From the NCBI RefSeq assembly GCF_042682045.1, contig NZ_JBHUGS010000001.1, positions 744,001 through 808,000 on the forward strand: a stretch of 64,000 nt of DNA. The letters are read 5' to 3'. The stretch is from Sphingomonas_R arantia. Its GTDB lineage: Bacteria; Pseudomonadota; Alphaproteobacteria; Sphingomonadales; Sphingomonadaceae. Numbering within the stretch: position 1 is the stretch's first letter; the number at the start of each line of letters is the position of its first letter. Made by a program: the position numbers and the translations under genes. The notes under the pieces were generated by a model. That model did not search any database, was not told the DNA's origin, and saw only the letters and a list, made by a program, of their open reading frames with translations. Shown in pieces: positions 52,139 through 59,901 of this stretch.

Positions 52139-53221
52139 TTACTCGGTCCGCGGAACTGCGGCGGCGATGATTTCGCTGGCGCGGGCGGGTTTGACGTTGT
52201 GGCGGTCGAAGCGGTCGAAGACGGCGTCCCACCAGCTCCAGAACGCCTTCAGATCGGCCTGGTCGCGGACGTAGGGCGTGTGGCCCGGGACGACCGAAGG
52301 CGTGTGGAACGACAGGCTGAACAAGGTGATGCCTTCGTCGAGCAGCCGGTCGATCACGGCCAGCGCCTCCGCCCGCGGCATCCCCTCCGGCGTCAGCGCG
52401 ACGCGGTTGAGCAGCCGCAGGCGGGCAAGCGGGCCGCGGAGCGCGGCGTGGCGGTGCAGCTGGGGGTGGCGGTTGAGCAGCCCGGTGTACCCGGCGGTGA
52501 GCGGCAGTTCGAGCATGGTCGGCGAAATCCACCAGGGCCAGACCGGATGGCCCGCGAAGTTCGGGCCGGTCTGGTCGCTGTAGTCGAACAGCGCGCGGAC
52601 CGAGACGTCGAGCCGGTAGCCCGCCTCCGCCAGCAGGCCGGCCGTGTTCGGGCCGATGCCGTAGCGCCCGGCGCGGTAGATGACCGGGCGGACGCCGGTG
52701 GCGACCTCGATCTGGTCGGTCAGCGCGTGGAGCTTGGCGCGTTCCAGCGCGCGCGGCAGGTTGCCGACGAAGCTGTTGGGTTGCGACACGACCTCGTCAT
52801 AGGGCGGGTTCACCCAGGGGTGGAGCTGGGTCCCGACCTCGCATTCGTCCGCCTCGATCATCGCGCGGACCGCATCGGCGCTGGCGGGCGTTTCGACCAC
52901 GGGATAGTCGACGAGATAGGTCGGCACGATGCCGCGGTCCACGAAGCGGCGGTTGGCGGCGGGCAGCGCCAGCATCGCGGTGGTGGCGCGTGCATCGCGG
53001 CGGACGGGCTGCGTCCAGTCGAATTCCTCCTCCGCATCGCCGAAGATTGCGAAGCGGCAGCCGAAGTCCGGCGCGAACAGTGCGCGGTCGGTGGCGGCCG
53101 GCGGACGGTCGAGCCGGCGGGGTGCCTCCGCGTTCAGCCCGAACGACTCCCGGTCGGTGTCACCCGGCCCGGACTCGACCGCAGTGGCCGTCGGCAGATC
53201 ATGAAGGTTCCAGCTATCCAT
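52139..53221 (-). CDS. Polysaccharide deacetylase
   Basis: A 360-residue NodB-type deacetylase. The metal Asp/His pattern is in FGDAEEEFDW, PTYLVDYPVV and GTQLHPW, and FRAGRYG-like IYRAGRYGIGPNTAGLLAEAG follows, with LSFHTPSVVPGHTPYV late in the sequence. No signal peptide, so it may act on lipid-linked precursors in the cytoplasm. Start at 53221 because the frame upstream to 53380 gives no family match. Convergent with the flippase. Confidence 0.83.
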   Translation of the reverse strand: MDSWNLHDLPTATAVESGPGDTDRESFGLNAEAPRRLDRPPAATDRALFAPDFGCRFAIFGDAEEEFDWTQPVRRDARATTAMLALPAANRRFVDRGIVPTYLVDYPVVETPASADAVRAMIEADECEVGTQLHPWVNPPYDEVVSQPNSFVGNLPRALERAKLHALTDQIEVATGVRPVIYRAGRYGIGPNTAGLLAEAGYRLDVSVRALFDYSDQTGPNFAGHPVWPWWISPTMLELPLTAGYTGLLNRHPQLHRHAALRGPLARLRLLNRVALTPEGMPRAEALAVIDRLLDEGITLFSLSFHTPSVVPGHTPYVRDQADLKAFWSWWDAVFDRFDRHNVKPARASEIIAAAVPRTE

Positions 53222-53297
53222 AGTCAGACGGTCCTGTACCGGGACCGGTTTAAATTTTGATACCGCACCGCCGGCGGATTGACCAGTGGCGGCGATT

Positions 53298-53915
53298 CTA
53301 CAGCACGAGCGTGTTGTAATGTGCCCAGGCGAAGATCGCGGCGGCCCCGCGATGCGGCCGCCAGGGTTCGGCCAGCGCACGGGTTTCGCGTTCGGTGGGA
53401 CGGGCGGGCAGCCCGAGCAGCCGGCCGACCTCGATCTGGATCGCGAGATCGCCCGCAGGCCAGACGTCGGGCCGCCCCTCGGCGAACAGCAGGTAGATTT
53501 CGGCGGACCAGCGGCCGATGCCCTTGACCGCGACCAGCGCGGCGATCGCGGCTTCGTCGCCGGCGGGGAGCGCGGCCAGATCGAGCCGGCCGCTCAACAC
53601 CTCGTCCGCGAGGCTGCGCGCGTAGGCCGATTTCTGGCGCGAGAGCCCGGCGGTGCGGAGCGTCTCGTCGGACATCGTCGCCAGGATGTCGAGCGGGAGT
53701 CCGGGGCCGACGAGCGCCTCGAGCCGCGTCCAGACCGCGGCGGCCGACGCGACGCTGACCTGTTGCCCGACGATGGTGCGGAGCAGCGTGGCGTGACCGC
53801 GGTCGTAGATCCGCGGCGCGGGCATCCCGATCCGCCCGATCCCTGCGGCGAACGCCGGTTCGATCGCGGCCAGCGCGGTGAGGCCGGCGTCGAGGTCTGC
53901 CGCGTTCAATCCCAT
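53298..53915 (-). CDS. DNA-3-methyladenine glycosylase (AlkA-like)
   Basis: A 205-residue HhH-GPD base-excision glycosylase. [21 protein letters not shown] is the usual N-domain block, the helix-hairpin-helix is in [14 protein letters not shown], and the catalytic Asp lies in [13 protein letters not shown]. No iron-sulfur loop. Start at 53915 fits family length; the frame is open to 53963. Confidence 0.92.
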   Translation of the reverse strand: MGLNAADLDAGLTALAAIEPAFAAGIGRIGMPAPRIYDRGHATLLRTIVGQQVSVASAAAVWTRLEALVGPGLPLDILATMSDETLRTAGLSRQKSAYARSLADEVLSGRLDLAALPAGDEAAIAALVAVKGIGRWSAEIYLLFAEGRPDVWPAGDLAIQIEVGRLLGLPARPTERETRALAEPWRPHRGAAAIFAWAHYNTLVL

Positions 53916-53999
53916 GCGTCTGGCCCGTTTGCTACGCTTGCGTTCGCCGGGGCACGCGGACATAGCGCGACCAGGACGGTTCGTCGGAAGGATGCCCTA

Positions 54000-54317
54000 A
54001 TGCCCAAGTTGATTGTCGTCACGCGCGACGGGACCGAACATCCGATCGAAGGCGAAGCCGGGCTGTCGGTGATGGAGGTCATCCGCGACGCGGGGATCGA
54101 CGAGTTGCTCGCGCTATGCGGCGGATGCTGTTCGTGCGCGACATGCCACATCGTGGTCGATCCGGCCTTTGCCGACAAGCTGTTGCCGATGGATGCGGAC
54201 GAGGACGACCTGCTCGACAGTTCGGATGCGCGGACGCCGACGTCGCGGCTGTCGTGCCAGATCCCGTTCGATGAGGCTTTGGACGGGCTGAAGGTGGCGA
54301 TCGCACCGGAGGATTAA
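54000..54317 (+). CDS. 2Fe-2S ferredoxin
   Basis: A 105-residue adrenodoxin-type ferredoxin. Ligands are in [12 protein letters not shown] and the distal [18 protein letters not shown] spacing ([12 protein letters not shown]) is normal. It transfers electrons to cytochrome P450 or Fe-S assembly partners. Divergent from the glycosylase. Confidence 0.93.
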   Translation: MPKLIVVTRDGTEHPIEGEAGLSVMEVIRDAGIDELLALCGGCCSCATCHIVVDPAFADKLLPMDADEDDLLDSSDARTPTSRLSCQIPFDEALDGLKVAIAPED

Positions 54318-54355
54318 GGGCTGCGGTGGGGTTTTTGAACCCGGCCGCTGAGCGT

Positions 54356-54513
54356 TCCCCGGCGTAGGCCGGGGCCTAGACGCAGCCGTTTCACCTAGGC
54401 CCCGGCCTTCGCCGGGGAACTGGCGATGGGTTGGATACGGCTTTGCAGTATCCCCGCGGAGGCGGGGATCCAGATCGGAGCGCGGAACTGGACCCCCGCC
54501 TGCGCGGGGGTAC
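54356..54513. repeat. Two adjacent family D style inverted repeats
   Basis: CCCCGGCGTAGGCCGGGGCCT pairs with AGGCCCCGGCCTTCGCCGGG (54356-54420). A second pair follows (about 54448-54511): ATCCCCGCGGAGGCGGGGAT against CCCCCGCCTGCGCGGGGG. Together they fill the ~214-base gap between the ferredoxin and rlmB ends. Confidence 0.8.
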
Positions 54514-54531
54514 GGTACGTGTCGTCTGTCC

Positions 54532-55281
54532 TTAGCCCAGCTTGCGGGTGGAGGCGGCGTAGAGCGCGATCGCGGTCGCGTTGGACACGTTCAAGCTCTC
54601 CACCGCGTCGCTGATCGGCAGGCGGGCGAGCGTGTCGCAGTGGGCCTGGGTGTTGACGCGCATGCCTTCGCCTTCCGAGCCCATGACGAGGGTCAGCTTG
54701 GCGGTGCCGAGCGCCTCGTCGAGCGTGCGGGGGGCGTCGCCGGTCAGGCCGATGCGCCAGTAGCCGGCCTCGCCGATCTCGTCGAGCGCGCGGGCGAGGT
54801 TGACGACGCGGATCCAGGGCAGGACCTCCAGCGCGCCGGATGCGGACCGTGCGAGTGCGCCGGATTCCGGCGGGGAGTGGCGGTCCTGCGTGATGATGCC
54901 GAGCGCGCCGAACGCCAGCGCTGACCGCATGATCGCGCCGACATTGTGCGGATCGGTGACCTGGTCGAGCATGACGAGCGGGCGTTCGTTGTCCTGACCC
55001 AGTTCGAGCAGGTCGCCGAGCCAGATGTCGGGCAGCGGCTCGACTTCGATCACCAGCCCCTGGTGCGGCGCGTCGCTGGGCACCAGCCGGCCGAGGTCGG
55101 GACCCTGGGCGAAGGTGATCGGGATCGACTTGTCGATGTCCAGCCCGGCCAGCGCCTCCTGCGTGCCCCAGACGCGGCGGACGTCGCGGTTCGGGTTGGC
55201 GAGGGCGGCGAGAACCGGATGCTTGCCCCAGATACGGGGACGGCCGGGGGCGGCGGATGAGGGGCGATGACCTTTGCGCAT
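54532..55281 (-). CDS. rlmB: 23S rRNA 2'-O-methyltransferase RlmB-like
   Basis: A 249-residue SpoU/TrmH-family enzyme. The N-terminal RIWGKHPVLAALANP is the substrate-binding domain, and the trefoil-knot motifs are MLDQVTDPHNVGAIMRSALAFGA, LVMGSEGEGM and LPISDAVESLNVSNATAIALY. RlmB methylates 23S rRNA G2251. Transcribed away from the adjacent tRNA gene. Confidence 0.93.
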   Translation of the reverse strand: MRKGHRPSSAAPGRPRIWGKHPVLAALANPNRDVRRVWGTQEALAGLDIDKSIPITFAQGPDLGRLVPSDAPHQGLVIEVEPLPDIWLGDLLELGQDNERPLVMLDQVTDPHNVGAIMRSALAFGALGIITQDRHSPPESGALARSASGALEVLPWIRVVNLARALDEIGEAGYWRIGLTGDAPRTLDEALGTAKLTLVMGSEGEGMRVNTQAHCDTLARLPISDAVESLNVSNATAIALYAASTRKLG

Positions 55282-55422
55282 GGCGGCCCTTAGCCCGGTC
55301 GCCGCGAATTAGCCAATCGTGGTCGCCGAAACATGTGGATCGATCGGGCGTGCGGCGACGAGCGGCGTTGACAGGGGGGCCGCCATTCGCCATTGAGCCG
55401 CCTCCCGCAAGGGACGCCTGTG

Positions 55423-55509
55423 GACAGGTGGCCGAGTGGTTAAAGGCAGCAGACTGTAAATCTGCCGGAGTTTCTCCTACGTAGGTTCGAACCCTACCCT
55501 GTCCACCAA
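55423..55509 (+). tRNA. tRNA-Tyr (GTA)
   Basis: An 87-base class II tRNA with encoded CCA (55507-55509). The acceptor arms GGACAGG/CCTGTCC pair; the anticodon loop CTGTAAA in GCAGA-TCTGC has anticodon GTA at 55457-55459; a long variable arm and the GGTTCGAACCC T-loop are present. Its 3' end borders the prophage integrase, so it is the probable attachment site. Confidence 0.97.
55485..55509. other. Probable left attachment site in tRNA-Tyr 3' end
   Basis: Tyrosine-recombinase prophages usually insert in the T-arm/acceptor end of a tRNA; the integrase gene starts 180 bases downstream in the standard orientation. The matching right copy is beyond the window. Three GGGGTA-type sequences at 55649-55680 could be integrase arm sites. 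Confidence 0.5.
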
Positions 55510-55688
55510 CCCCCTAATTTGGGGAGGTTCCGCGAGATACCGCGACGTCCCGGGAGCCCGGAAAAACCTTTGCGCTGTAGGGTTTTCGGCGCGATACGAC
55601 GTCCCACAATGTACCGTAGCTATCCGCAACAGCATCACCAGCCGGGGGGTACTCTCGGGGTATCGCCTTCCAGCGTTGGGGGTACCCG

Positions 55689-56171
55689 ATGCTAACGGAT
55701 ATCCGGTGCAAGGCGGCGGAGAAACGCGCGGCCGCATACAAGCTGGCGGACGGCGAGGGGCTGTACCTGTTCGTCACGACTACCGGCTTTCGTTCGTGGC
55801 GGCTGAAATACCGGTTCCAGCAGAAGGAAAAGCTGCTGACGTTCGGGCCGTATCCGAAAGTCAGCCTGAAGGACGCGCGCCGGATGCGCGACGACGCACG
55901 TCGTCTCCTTCACGACGGACAGGATCCAGGAGCCAAGGCGACACCGCAGGACGTCGAACACTCGCGGAAGTTCGAGACGATCGCCCGGGAGTGGCATGCG
56001 CTCCAGTCGGCGATCTGGACGCCGCACTACGCGGACGACGTCATTCGCAGTCTGATGGACTACGTCTTCCCCGTGATCGGACAGCAGGACATTGCGACGG
56101 TTCGTTCGGATCAGGTTCTGACGATCGTCCGGACGATCGAGGCCCGGCCCGCGATCGAGACCGCGCGACGG
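55689..56171 (+). pseudogene. Integrase N-terminus, truncated
   Basis: About 160 residues of a tyrosine recombinase: an arm-binding DUF4102 domain (LADGEGLYLFVTTTGFRSWRLKY, abbreviated LADGEGLYLFVTT) and the start of the core-binding domain (TIAREWHALQSAIWTPHYADDV). Homology ends at ARPAIETARR (~56171), where usual integrases run ~240 residues further with the R-H-R-Y site. The frame continues only to 56225 in unrelated sequence, so it is catalytically dead. The join is to scaffold-protein sequence in another frame. Confidence 0.85.
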
Positions 56172-56612
56172 GTATCCGCGGCTTCAGCGCCGACGCACCG
56201 TTCAACGCCTACGGGTCGGTCCTGAATGTCGAGGCCGGCGAAAAGGTGATCGTCATCGACGGCAAGTCGGAGACCCGCAAAGCGCTTTTCGCGATGGTCG
56301 ACGCCACAGACAGTCTCGTCACGCTCAACCGTGACAAGCAGAAGGTCTATCCCTCGGTCGAGATCAACCCGAACTTCGCCGGCACCGGCAAGGCGTACCT
56401 AGTCGGCCTCGCCGTCACCGACAGCCCGGCGTCGCTCGGGACCGAGCTGCTCGAATTCACGTCCAAGCACAGCAGCACGGTGCTGACCCAGCCGATCGAG
56501 ACGAAGATCGAGTTCGAGGACGTGCCCGCGGACCCGAGCGCCGGCGCATTCTCGGCGATGGCAGCATTCTTCACCAAGATGTTGGGCGCTGCTCCGACAC
56601 CGCCCGTCGTGC
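56171..56612 (+). pseudogene. Capsid scaffolding protein (P2 gpO-like) fragment
   Basis: From GIRGFSADAPFNAYGSVL to AAFFTKMLGAAPTPP the frame matches the GPO scaffolding/protease family (YPSVEINPNFAGTGKAYL and LAVTDSPASLGTELLEF are its best blocks). The first ~55 residues, including the initiator, are lost at the integrase join. Sequence after ~56612 is unrelated in this frame, so the C-terminal scaffold part is also lost. Confidence 0.82.
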
Positions 56613-56623
56613 CCGTCGACGGT

Positions 56624-56756
56624 ATTGGGCAGCGGCACGATCGGCATGGCTGGACGCCAGTTCGCCGATGGTGGCGAGCCCGCCCTCCACCGAAGGAAGG
56701 GCCGCGGCTGCTGATTGTGCCAGGACTTGGTCCCGGTGGCGGCGAGCGAGGCTCAT
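56624..56756 (-). pseudogene. Terminase small subunit (P2 gpM-like) N-terminus, inverted
   Basis: On the minus strand, MSLARRHRDQVLAQSAAAAL ... ADRAAAQ reads as the start of a gpM-type endonuclease subunit, with AGGA ahead of the ATG at 56756. Homology stops at ~56624; the frame then runs 15 codons into foreign sequence. It follows the capsid fragment by 51 bases on the same strand, as in P2 (N then M). Confidence 0.6.
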
Positions 56757-56807
56757 TGCGGCTTCCTGATCGGTAGAGGGCGAACGGGGGGATGGGACAG
56801 CAGCCGC

Positions 56808-57273
56808 TTAAGCGGCCGGCTTGGCGCCCATGACGATGTTCTCGACCAAGGCGCAGCGGCCATAGTCCTCGACGACGTAGGCCTCGTTGACGGACTCGTA
56901 GTTCTCGATCTGGTCGAGCGCCGGTTCGTCGCGGAGCTGGCGGCGGGTGGTGCCGGCCTGCGTGTAGATCGCGAGATTTTCGAAACTGGTGATCAGCATC
57001 GCGTTCGCGGGGAACGAGGGGACGCGGACCGCGGGCATCCCGCCGATCTTCTTCTCCGACATGATGACGTCGCGCGCCAGCATCTCGGTCGCCTTGTCCC
57101 CGGCCGCGTTGACGATGTTGAAATACTTGTCGTGGACCAGGTCACGCCCGACGATCACGACCAGGTCGGTATCGTCGCGGTGCCATTCGTCGACAAGCTC
57201 GACGGCATCGAAGGCGAGCGCGTCGAGATTGACGAAGTCGCGCTTCGTCGCGTCCGCCAGATCAGCGACATAA
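56808..57273 (-). pseudogene. Major capsid protein (P2 gpN-like) C-terminus, inverted
   Basis: Roughly 155 residues on the minus strand: VNLDALAFDAVELVDEWHRDDTDLVVIVGRDLVHDKYF (abbreviated DLVVIVGRDLVHDKYF), SEKKIGGMPAVRVPSFPANA, then IENYESVNEAYVVEDYG and LVENIV at the end. This is the C-terminal half of the P2-type capsid. The N-terminal half is missing: the frame upstream of ~57273 is tail-fibre DNA from the other strand. Confidence 0.85.
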
Positions 57274-57885
57274 ATCGCGTTGGCCGGCCTCGACGCCGAC
57301 CTGCTGGGTGGCCTCGGCAGCAGCTGGTACAGCGCGATCACCGACCGCCTCGGCTATGTGCCAGTCACGCAGGGCGGCGGCGCGGGGCAGGGCGCGAACA
57401 GGGTCTATATCGGGTGGGGCGCAGGCTCGCGGTTACGTGCGCAGGTCGATGGTTCGGACCTCGGCAACATCGTCTTTGACTTCCACGTGACTGACGTCTG
57501 GCGTTCGTCGAACGACGGGTCCGGCTCCGGGCTCGACGCCGATCTGCTCGACGGACGCCACGCCTCCGACTTCGCCCTAATATCCGACTTCAGCAACCAG
57601 TCGCTCGAACCGACCGGCTGGCAGCGGATGCCCGGCGGCCTGATCCGCCAGTGGGGCGAGGCGATCGTCACCGACAGCAGCGGTGTCACCAACGTCGTCT
57701 TCCCCGTCGCCTTCCCGAACCGCTGCCTCAGCGCGCAGGCCACCAACCTCGCGGCGGGCATCCCAGCCGCCTGGGCGGGGGTCGGCAGCTTTACGCGGAA
57801 CGGCATGCTCGTCGGGCACGCCGCGCCTGGTGGCGGCCCCGCCGGCATCGGCACCGCCGCGCGCTGGGAAGCGATCGGACACTGA
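57274..57885 (+). pseudogene. Tail fibre C-terminal fragment
   Basis: About 200 residues starting right at the capsid junction (a TAA at 57271 blocks the frame upstream). GLDADLLGG and, 90 residues later, GLDADLLDGRHASDF are the collagen-like/knob repeats of phage fibres. SNQSLEPTGWQRMPGGLIRQWGEAI leads into a beta-structured tip (FPVAFPNRCLSAQATN). A full-length fibre would carry a much longer N-terminal shaft. Translation could begin at TTG 57280, but that is a chance start. Confidence 0.75.
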
Positions 57886-57909
57886 GTTTCAACCCCAGGA
57901 GCAAGACCC

Positions 57910-58176
57910 ATGAAGACCACCATCCTCGAACGCGACAACGACACCCGCAAGTTGAAGGTCCGGTTCGAACAGGACGACGTCGTCCATGACCGGTTCGTCA
58001 ACGGCTGCTACAAGGGCAATACGTTCGACAAGGCCGCGACCGATGCCCGCATCGCCGACGTCGCGCGCGGCGTGGCGTACAAGATCGGCGTGGGCGTCGT
58101 GACCAACGTCGTCGAGCAGCCGATGCCGGAGCCGCTCGAAGCGCCGGCCGAGCCGGTCGCGCCGACCGAAGACTGA
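57910..58176 (+). CDS. Phage hypothetical protein after the tail fibre
   Basis: An 88-residue protein (MKTTILERDNDTRKLKVRFEQDDVVHDRFVNGCYK..., abbreviated) with a charged N-terminus and proline/glutamate-rich tail. Position directly after a tail-fibre gene, 24 bases on, is that of fibre-assembly or fibre-associated proteins. Good AGGAG ribosome site. I do not recognise a family. Confidence 0.65.
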   Translation: MKTTILERDNDTRKLKVRFEQDDVVHDRFVNGCYKGNTFDKAATDARIADVARGVAYKIGVGVVTNVVEQPMPEPLEAPAEPVAPTED

Positions 58177-58263
58177 TCCCCCAGCCGGGGGGTCAGGGAT
58201 GCGTCAACATCCCCGACCGCGGGCCTGCACCCGCACCATGCACGGCCGCGGCCGTGTCCAGTT

Positions 58264-58286
58264 CCCCCGCCGGGATCCGGCGGGGG
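58264..58286 (+). terminator. Strong hairpin before the methylase gene
   Basis: CCCCCGCCGG-GAT-CCGGCGGGGG is a perfect 10-base stem with a 3-base loop. No T run follows, so it may work with Rho or block readthrough partly. Confidence 0.5.
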
Positions 58287-58306
58287 CATCGTGCAGGAAA
58301 TCCAAC

Positions 58307-59128
58307 ATGTCTACCGATCTCGAACCCGTCTCGCCCACTCGTCCCGTCGCCGGCTACATCGGCGGCAAGCGCAACCTCGCCAAGCGGATCTGCGCGATCC
58401 TCGATCGCACGCCGCACACCAGCTACGCCGAACCGTTTGTCGGGATGGGCGGCATCTTCCTGCGCCGCACGCGCCGCCCGCGCGCCGAGGCGATCAACGA
58501 TATCTCGGGCGATGTCTCCGGCCTGTTCCGGTGCCTTGCCGAACATTACCCTTACATGATCGACATGCTTCGCTTCCGGGTCGCCGGTCGGGCGGAGTTC
58601 GAGCGCTTGCTGGGGCAGGATCCCGAGCGGCTGACCGACCTGCAGCGCGCGTGCCGCTTCCTTTTTGTCCAGCGCCTGGCGTTCGGCGGGCAGGTCGCCG
58701 GGCGGGTGTTCGGTGTCAGCGCGGCAAATCCAGCACGGTTCGACGTGGGCAAACTCGAACCTATGCTGGCGGACCTGCATGATCGGCTTCAGGGCGTGAC
58801 GATCGAGCGGTTGCCGTACGGCGAGTTCATCCGGCGCTACGATCGCGACGGGGCGCTCTTCTATCTAGATCCGCCTTACTGGAATTCCGAGACCGACTAC
58901 GGTCGGGACGTGTTCGCCCGCGCGGACTTCGCGTCGCTCGCTAACCAGCTGCGCGGGATCAAGGGCCGTTTCCTGCTGTCGATCAACGACAACCCGGACG
59001 TGCGCTCGACCTTCGCTGGGCTCGACATGGTTCCCATCTACACGACCTACACCGTCGCGTCGGGCACCGCGACGAAGGCGGCCGAGCTGCTGATCTCCAA
59101 CTTTGCGGCGGAACCGAACAATTGTTAA
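58307..59128 (+). CDS. DNA adenine methyltransferase (Dam/D12 class)
   Basis: A 273-residue D12-class N6-adenine methylase. AdoMet site: GYIGGKRNLAKRI and FVGMGGIFLRR; catalytic motif DPPYWNSE; NDISGDVSGLFRCL supplies the acidic loop. AGGA ahead of the ATG. No endonuclease partner is adjacent, so it is an orphan modification enzyme, common in phages to block host restriction. GC matches the rest of the prophage. Confidence 0.9.
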   Translation: MSTDLEPVSPTRPVAGYIGGKRNLAKRICAILDRTPHTSYAEPFVGMGGIFLRRTRRPRAEAINDISGDVSGLFRCLAEHYPYMIDMLRFRVAGRAEFERLLGQDPERLTDLQRACRFLFVQRLAFGGQVAGRVFGVSAANPARFDVGKLEPMLADLHDRLQGVTIERLPYGEFIRRYDRDGALFYLDPPYWNSETDYGRDVFARADFASLANQLRGIKGRFLLSINDNPDVRSTFAGLDMVPIYTTYTVASGTATKAAELLISNFAAEPNNC

Positions 59129-59282
59129 GATTGAATTAAAGAAACGAGAGTCTCCTAACCTAGTCTCTTGACATGGATCAAACCTTCAAAACCGAGGCCA
59201 TCGCGACGTTTCTTAGCGTCGTCATTCTCGTGTATCGCCTCCCTGAGATGGCTCGAATAACCTTGCTAAGACAGCATTAGGC

Positions 59283-59294
59283 GCTAAATTTAGC
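59283..59294. promoter_or_regulatory. Palindrome in front of the RES antitoxin gene
   Basis: GCTAAATTTAGC is a perfect 12-base palindrome ending two bases before the ATG at 59297. A further half-site, TTGCTAAG, lies 25 bases upstream, and TTGACA (59168-59173) could be a -35. Antitoxins of this class repress their own operons, so this is a candidate operator. It would also cover the ribosome site. Confidence 0.5.
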
Positions 59295-59296
59295 CT

Positions 59297-59893
59297 ATGG
59301 CTGCCAACGAGAAAAATTTGAAGTTTCGTACTCTGGGGAATCGGACTGAGATCTCCGTTTCTAAGGCGAAACGCTTTCCGAAGAAGTTCGGTAGTGGAGC
59401 CGAAGAGGGGGTGCTCGTAGGCAATCTTAGCGGCGATCTTGTGAGATTCGTTACTGCGCCGACGCTAAAGGGCCAATCCCCCAAGAGTGCGATTTTTCAT
59501 TGGCGTGCCAAGGGCAAAAAGGGAAAAAAGGGCAACTACGTTGAGTTCACGTCTCTGACGAAAGGGCCCGTCTTGGAAGTCGATACGGGAACGTTGCAGG
59601 CAAATGAACCAGAGCTGTCCCGTATTGAAGAACGGCTGACAGTCGGAGAGCGTGTTAAGAAGCTAGGGGTTGAACCCGGAAAAAGACTTTCGGCTGACGA
59701 GGCGCTCACAGCTAAACGTGGCATTGTTATGTACTCACTTGACCTGTTTAGTTCAGAGCGAGAAGCTGAGGTTTTTTTGCAGGCCAAAAACTTTGATGGA
59801 ACTGGCGTGACCGGTGAGCAGCTCATACAAGATGGCCGCACTGGACGGGTAATTTCTCGTTTGGACGAATTGCGCTTTGGCTTTCAGGGTTGA
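59297..59893 (+). CDS. Putative antitoxin of a RES-type system, unusual N-terminus
   Basis: A 198-residue protein of low GC. The C-terminal ~42 residues (AEVFLQAKNFDGTGVTGEQLI then DGRTGRVISRLDELRFG) follow the pattern of the Xre/MbcA/ParS toxin-binding domain: an alpha-helical domain with a conserved NxxF-G-PxxLL/L-x-G core that plugs the RES active site. The N-terminal ~95 residues are basic and strand-like (ISVSKAKRFPKKFGSG, FHWRAKGKKGKKGNYVEF) and show no helix-turn-helix of the usual RES antitoxins. Eight bases before the RES gene. Function inferred from neighbour and C-terminus. Confidence 0.65.
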   Translation: MAANEKNLKFRTLGNRTEISVSKAKRFPKKFGSGAEEGVLVGNLSGDLVRFVTAPTLKGQSPKSAIFHWRAKGKKGKKGNYVEFTSLTKGPVLEVDTGTLQANEPELSRIEERLTVGERVKKLGVEPGKRLSADEALTAKRGIVMYSLDLFSSEREAEVFLQAKNFDGTGVTGEQLIQDGRTGRVISRLDELRFGFQG

Positions 59894-59901
59894 ATTGAAG
59901 C

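Noticed and set aside
55649..55680. CRISPR-like repetition of GGGGTA near the integrase
   Set aside because: Only three short, unevenly spaced copies; better explained as possible integrase arm sites or chance.
59173..59280. A 35-codon frame (MDQTFKTEAIATFLSVVILV...) between the methylase and antitoxin genes
   Set aside because: It has a hydrophobic core, but no ribosome site, and overlaps the probable promoter and operator; too weak to call a gene.
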